From: Microglena sp. YARC
Taxonomy: Eukaryota; Chlorophyta; Chlorophyceae; Chlamydomonadales; Chlamydomonadaceae
NCBI GenBank assembly: GCA_022414725.1
Contig: CM039462.1
Location: 122,470,984-122,534,983 of the forward strand
Direction: 5' to 3'
DNA length: 64,000 bases
Below are positions 55,041 through 64,000 of the stretch, in pieces. The notes beneath the pieces are model-generated. The model searched no databases and was not told where the DNA came from. It saw only the letters and a list, made by a program, of their open reading frames with translations. The first letter of the stretch is position 1; every line of letters begins with the position of its first letter. The translations under genes were made by a program, and so were the position numbers.

Positions 55041-55270
55041 TGTTATTGACTGATTTATATATCATTCTCTGAGTTAGCATTGTGCACACCGGTACCAGTT
55101 CCCTCCTGGTCTCGTGTTGCCTGCCGCCAGGCCACAGGCTAGCTGTGGCCTGCACGTGACTGCAGTGCCTTGCAGTACACATCTCTATTTCTATATGATT
55201 GCGCCTGTCGCGCGTAATAGCATCTTCTCCGCTATCGTGCTTACACCGTTGTAAAGAACTTGCATTAAAA
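55041..55270 (+). repeat. 3' LTR
   Basis: Matches the 5' LTR except for a few substitutions (for example ATATCATTCTC against ATATCAGTCTC) and a 9-bp insertion after ATTGCGCC. It is followed by the target duplicate TCCGG. Confidence 0.92.
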
Positions 55271-55824
55271 TCCGGGGCTGACGAGTGACAACCCCTTCAG
55301 GCCCCGATTCCGACATGCGGTACAAGAGCAACTTCCTGAGCCCCCCCTGCCAAAATATGACATCGGTTCCAGCATTGGAAAAATACGTAATAAGGGGGGA
55401 GGGGGAGGGCTCCTCGAATCGGCTACATGCTTGGGCAAAAACAAAACTTGAGTCCTAAAAGCTCAACTTGAGTCTTAAAAGCAGATTGAACAACATCAGA
55501 TCACATTGTATTCTGAGCCATGAGTGTGATGAGCTCAAGTTCCTGGGGAGTGTGTACTACCCTACCTATGAATCTATGATTGGGTAGACTGCTTGGAAGG
55601 GTGAGCTGCCTAAAAGTAGTATTGTAAACCATTTACCAGCAACTTAGGAATGTAAACACCATGGTTCGATATTTATTTTCTACTTTTGTACCGTACAATA
55701 ACGGAGGGAATTAAAGGTGATAGCAAAGGAGTAAAGGACTACCGGTACTGAAATACGATTTGTTATTTGAGTACCGGTAAAGAGGTGTCCTGTATTTCCG
55801 TGCTTCAGCACAAACGTTGTCAAG

Positions 55825-56094
55825 ATGCCCGCCAAACGACCCGGTCCCCGGTTTGGCCCAAACGCAAAGAATCAGCCCTTAGGCAAAACCCAATTTTCGT
55901 TCGTCTATGATATTTCCTTCCCAAACTTGTTGGATGTACAAAAGGGAACTTACATACAAACTAGGCTTACAACCGTCTTCAAATTCTCAAACAACAAAAG
56001 TTTCTATGTCAGCTCAGATTCAGGGCTAGGAAATGGGATACCGGTATGCTTAGGGACCGGCATATTATATGATGTAGATCAAAAACGAGTATGA
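55825..56094 (+). CDS. Short hypothetical ORF
   Basis: 89 codons from ATG (MPAKRPGPRFGPNAKNQPLG...) to TGA. Composition is protein-like, not low complexity, and the first 25 residues are basic. I recognise no domain and see no flanking splice partner. It could be a small gene, a first exon with an unseen donor, or chance. Confidence 0.22.
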   Translation: MPAKRPGPRFGPNAKNQPLGKTQFSFVYDISFPNLLDVQKGTYIQTRLTTVFKFSNNKSFYVSSDSGLGNGIPVCLGTGILYDVDQKRV

Positions 56095-56174
56095 CTTCAT
56101 ATAATAGCATACAAACTGCATCATGGATATGAAATTGTATATATATGGTAATGTAAGCCTAGTCAGACTGCCGG

Positions 56175-56940
56175 CATCAACTTTCCATTTCTGTGCCACG
56201 TTCCCCTGCATCTCCTTCTCCTAACCATCAAACAACATGCCTGATACACCTGCGACCACACACATCCATCCTCTCCTTTTACATATCAGCAACTCTCCAT
56301 AATATAACTTATGTTGCATCAACTTTCAATATCTGCACCACGTTCCCCTGCATCTTCTCCTCCTGCTCATCCAACAGCAAGTCTGACACACCTGCGACCA
56401 CACCCTTTTCTCCATTTACATGGCAGCAGCTGCAAATTGTTAGGTTGCATCAACTCTCCATAACCTATGTTGCATGAATCTTCCATATCTGCATGACGTT
56501 GCCCTGCAACTCCTCCTCCTGCACATCTTTGGTTTGTGTCGGGAGACCCACCTCCTAAAGTGAAATTCCTTTCACCACTAAAAACAAAATCCGACCTCAT
56601 GTCTCACAGACCTGCAACCAAACCCTTTTATTTACTCCATTGACATTGCATCAACTCTCCATAACCTATGTTGCATAAACTCTCCATATCTGCATAAGGT
56701 TGTCCTGCACCTCCTCCACGGCTCATCCAACAACATGCCTGACACACCTGCGACTACACTCTTTTCTCCATGTAAATTGCAGCATCGGTCCATTGTTAGG
56801 TTGCATAATCTCTCCATAACCTATGTTGCATCAACCTTCCATATTTGCATCACGTTGCCTTGCATCTCCTCGTCCTGCTCATCCAATAGCATGTCTGAAA
56901 CACTTGCGACCATACCTTCCGCCCAGCTACCAGCTGGAGC
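56175..56940. repeat. Degenerate tandem array, unit about 110-160 bp
   Basis: At least five copies of TGTTGCATCAACTTTCCATA, CCTGCATCTCCTCCTCCTGC, TCATCCAACAGCATGCCTGA, then CACACCTGCGACCACACCCT. No link to a nearby exon is seen, although the GTTAGGTTGCAT core is conserved. Confidence 0.88.
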
Positions 56941-56954
56941 CCAGGCCATGTCAG

Positions 56955-57650
56955 ATACTGAGCCAACGTGACCAGCATGAATCATGCGAAGCTGATTGCC
57001 CTAGGGGAGGGTTGTTGGAGAAAATGCTTGAACGTATGTTTGTATGCTTGTTCATTTGAATGTTTGTACATTAGCATGTGTGTACACTTGTTTGTTTGGG
57101 CGCTTGTATGTGGTAGCCGTTTCTGGGCCAGCATGACCAGCATGAATGACGCAAAGCTGATTGCCCTATGAAGGGGTTGTTGGAGATTTTGTTCTGGCGC
57201 AGCCCCCCCTTTTGGGGGGCCGGAGCCCCCCAGGGTCACCTGTTGTCTGTTTCACTGACGTGCAACCGACAGGAAGCCTGACACGTCATCCAACTGTCTC
57301 ATAATTAACTGGTGTCGGTCCGCTCGATTCCGTTGCCACTTGTCGCTTCGATAACACTCTCAGCCAATTTTCCGCGCTCCCTACGACGCTGCCTAGGAAT
57401 TTTTGAACGTATATTTGTATGTTTGTATGTGAGTATGTTTGTGCATTTGTATGTTTGTACGTTAGTATGTTTGTACTTTAGTTAGTTTGCACGTTTGTTT
57501 GCTTGTTCGTTTGTTGGAACGTTTGTATGTGGCAGCCGCTTCTGGGCCAGCATGACCAGCATGAATCATACAAAGCTGATTGCCCTTTGGAGGGGTTGTT
57601 GGAGCAATTGTGTTTGCATATTTTATGTTTGTATGATAGTATGTGTAACG
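56955..57650. repeat. Tandem/dispersed TGGGCCAGCATGACCAGCAT units
   Basis: Units with GACCAGCATGAATCATGCGA, AGCTGATTGCCCTA and TTGTTGGAG lie at about 56968, 57124 and 57547, with a diverged one at about 57962. GTTTGTATGTTTGTA tails follow each. One unit is split by the 57197-57405 dispersed repeat. Confidence 0.85.
57197..57405. repeat. Dispersed about 200-bp repeat (CGCGCCTAGGACTT family), copy 3
   Basis: Starts with a CCCCCCTTTTGGGGGG hairpin, then CCCCCAGGGTCACCTGTTGT. Later it has CTCGATTCCGTTGCCACTTG, and it ends at GACGCTGCCTAGGAATTTTT. Confidence 0.8.
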
Positions 57651-58018
57651 TTTAGCATTACATCTTAACGGTAAGAAGTATAAACGAGACGACAAGGGAA
57701 CAATCCTTGATGTCTCTTGCCTGGAGGGTAAAGGTCCCAGCCTTTACCCTTTTCACATCGCCTCGCGTGTCTGGGTTTCGGGCCGTGGTTTGGTCTCTTC
57801 GTCAGCGCTCGGTCAGCGTGACTGGACATATACCGTTATGCCCTGTCACGCTTGAGTCACGCTTGTCGAGTATGAGACGGTTCCTGGAGTCTCGTACTTC
57901 TGCGTCGTGGGGGCTCGGTGTGAGGGTCGATATTCGTCACAGTATGCATGTGGTAGCTGTTTCTGGGCCAGTGTGACCAGAATGAATCATGTACACCTGA
58001 AGGCACCCTTTTATGTAG

Positions 58019-58067
<49 letters not shown>
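58019..58067. repeat. Poly-C run of 49
   Basis: The longest homopolymer in the window. It may reflect an assembly estimate rather than a true length. Confidence 0.9.
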
Positions 58068-58068
<1 letters not shown>

Positions 58069-58529
58069 ACCCCCCTTCACATAGGCAGTCAAAATATTTC
58101 TGTGTGGCTGTATTTGTAGAAAATTGGAAATTGGAAATTTTTACGCCTTGCCACGGGGCATAACCCACAGTAACCTTCCCCCGTTCGCTTGCACTGGGGA
58201 AGATTACTGTGGGTTTTGCTTTCGCAGACCGCAACTGCACCTGAGCTCGGACTACCGCGCGAAAGCACAGTAGACGATGAAAGTTAAATATATTTTTTCT
58301 CCACTGCAGCTTTTGCAGTTGTTGTTGCAGAGGAAGTCGCGTATTTGAATTTGCATATAATTTTTCAAAATTGCAATTGCAACAAAAGGCATCAAAGGCA
58401 ATTCACCGATTGCATTGAGATTTGGTGAGTTGACTTTTGTTACATATTTTCTTGCTAATATTATTTGCAATGGCATTTTCATTTGTAGCTTTAGACGCAG
58501 TTGTTTAGTTCTTGTCATAGCTGCTCTCC

Positions 58530-58632
58530 CTATCACCTTGTCAGAAACGCCCCCCTGAACCGCCCGGGCTCCGCGCTTCGTGCACTGGGGTCACACCGAG
58601 TCGCTCAATTTGAGACGCGTTGCACACAAAAA
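58530..58632. repeat. GACGC-family dispersed repeat abutting the WD40 exon
   Basis: Contains AGAAACGCCCCCCTGAACCG, CCCGGGCTCC and GAGTCGCTCAATTTGAGACG, as in 10112-10275 and 59320-59480. It begins a few bases beyond the donor of the last recognised WD40 exon. If that donor is not used, the repeat supplies the stop. Confidence 0.75.
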
Positions 58633-58640
58633 GTGATCAC

Positions 58641-64000
<5,360 letters not shown>

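Larger units (their letters stand above)
50446..55270 (+). mobile_element. Copia-like LTR retrotransposon lacking visible integrase and reverse transcriptase
   Basis: Near-identical LTRs of 221 bp (50446-50666) and 230 bp (55041-55270) flank a 4.4-kb interior. The 5-bp duplication TCCGG at 50441-50445 and 55271-55275 marks the insertion. A polypurine tract (TTGGGGGGGGA) ends just before the 3' LTR. The LTRs differ by a few substitutions and one 9-bp indel, which suggests a fairly recent insertion. The interior codes for gag, a zinc knuckle and a Copia-type protease region, then an unrelated 405-codon frame. I see no GAG-pre-integrase, integrase core, YxDD reverse transcriptase or RNase H motif, so it should depend on another element to move. 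The LTRs begin TG but end AAAA rather than CA. Confidence 0.9.
55276..58604. other. Repeat-rich stretch between LTR element and WD40 gene
   Basis: Contains an isolated short ORF (55825-56094), the GCATCAACTCTCCATAACC tandem array (56175-56940), and the TGGGCCAGCATGACCAGCAT series (56955-57650 and 57960-57990). It also has a CGCCTAGGA-family repeat (57197-57405), a 49-C run (58019-58067), and a CAGTAACCTTCCC / GGTTACTGTGGG pair (58168-58215). The missing 3' end of the WD40 gene could lie here, but I found no match. Confidence 0.6.

Noticed and set aside
57707..57976. 89-codon plus-strand open frame
   Set aside because: No motif, repeat-flanked, and the end overlaps a GGGCCAG-series unit.

Overview
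This window is nuclear DNA from an intron-rich eukaryote. The evidence is spliceosomal introns with GT..AG borders, a rRNA-processing gene in 29 exons, an Msi1/RBBP4-type WD40 gene, a Copia-like LTR element, a trace of a non-LTR element, and very dense micro- and minisatellites. TTTAGGG-like motifs and the general repeat style would suit a green-lineage alga such as a prasinophyte, but that is inference and no marker here fixes the taxon. No bacterial or organellar features, rRNA, tRNA or CRISPR array were found.

Layout. 1-558 (-): the first two exons of an unrecognised gene that runs off the left edge. 559-1855: a head-to-head intergenic region with three copies of a short hairpin motif. 1856-26790 (+): UTP20, the giant HEAT-repeat scaffold of the small-subunit processome, reconstructed here as 29 exons with consistent phases (about 3,309 residues). 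It needs one unexplained frame change near 11,170, and one exon lacks a GT donor. 26791-29500: repeats, plus the unresolved 5' end of the next gene. 29501-45093 (+): a coiled-coil protein gene with 14 supported exons, all in phase 0. 45094-48031: dispersed repeats, a LINE tail and echoes of the 3' end of the next gene. 48032-49756 (-): a single-exon SAM-methyltransferase-like protein with a C-terminal Cys-rich finger. 50446-55270 (+): an LTR retrotransposon with 5-bp target duplication, gag and protease-like modules but no visible integrase or reverse transcriptase. 55276-58600: tandem and dispersed repeats. 58641-64000 (-): four exons of an RBBP4/MSI1 (CAF-1 p48)-like WD40 gene that enters from the right edge; its last WD repeat is not visible.

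The most unusual signal is structural. Most introns carry one to many decayed tandem copies ('echoes') of their own flanking exon edge, including the splice junction. Examples are a 54-bp array repeating the exon-4 donor of UTP20, an intron between UTP20 exons 15 and 16 whose arms are a duplicated exon segment (the signature expected for intron birth by AGGT tandem duplication), and a long array grown from an exon edge of the coiled-coil gene. In addition, sense-strand G runs tend to follow donors and C runs tend to precede acceptors. Several short dispersed families, one of them a terminal-inverted-repeat element of about 180 bp, fill introns and spacers.

UTP20 (ribosome assembly) and the MSI1-like protein (histone chaperone complexes) are housekeeping genes. 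Nothing indicates that the genes in this window act together.
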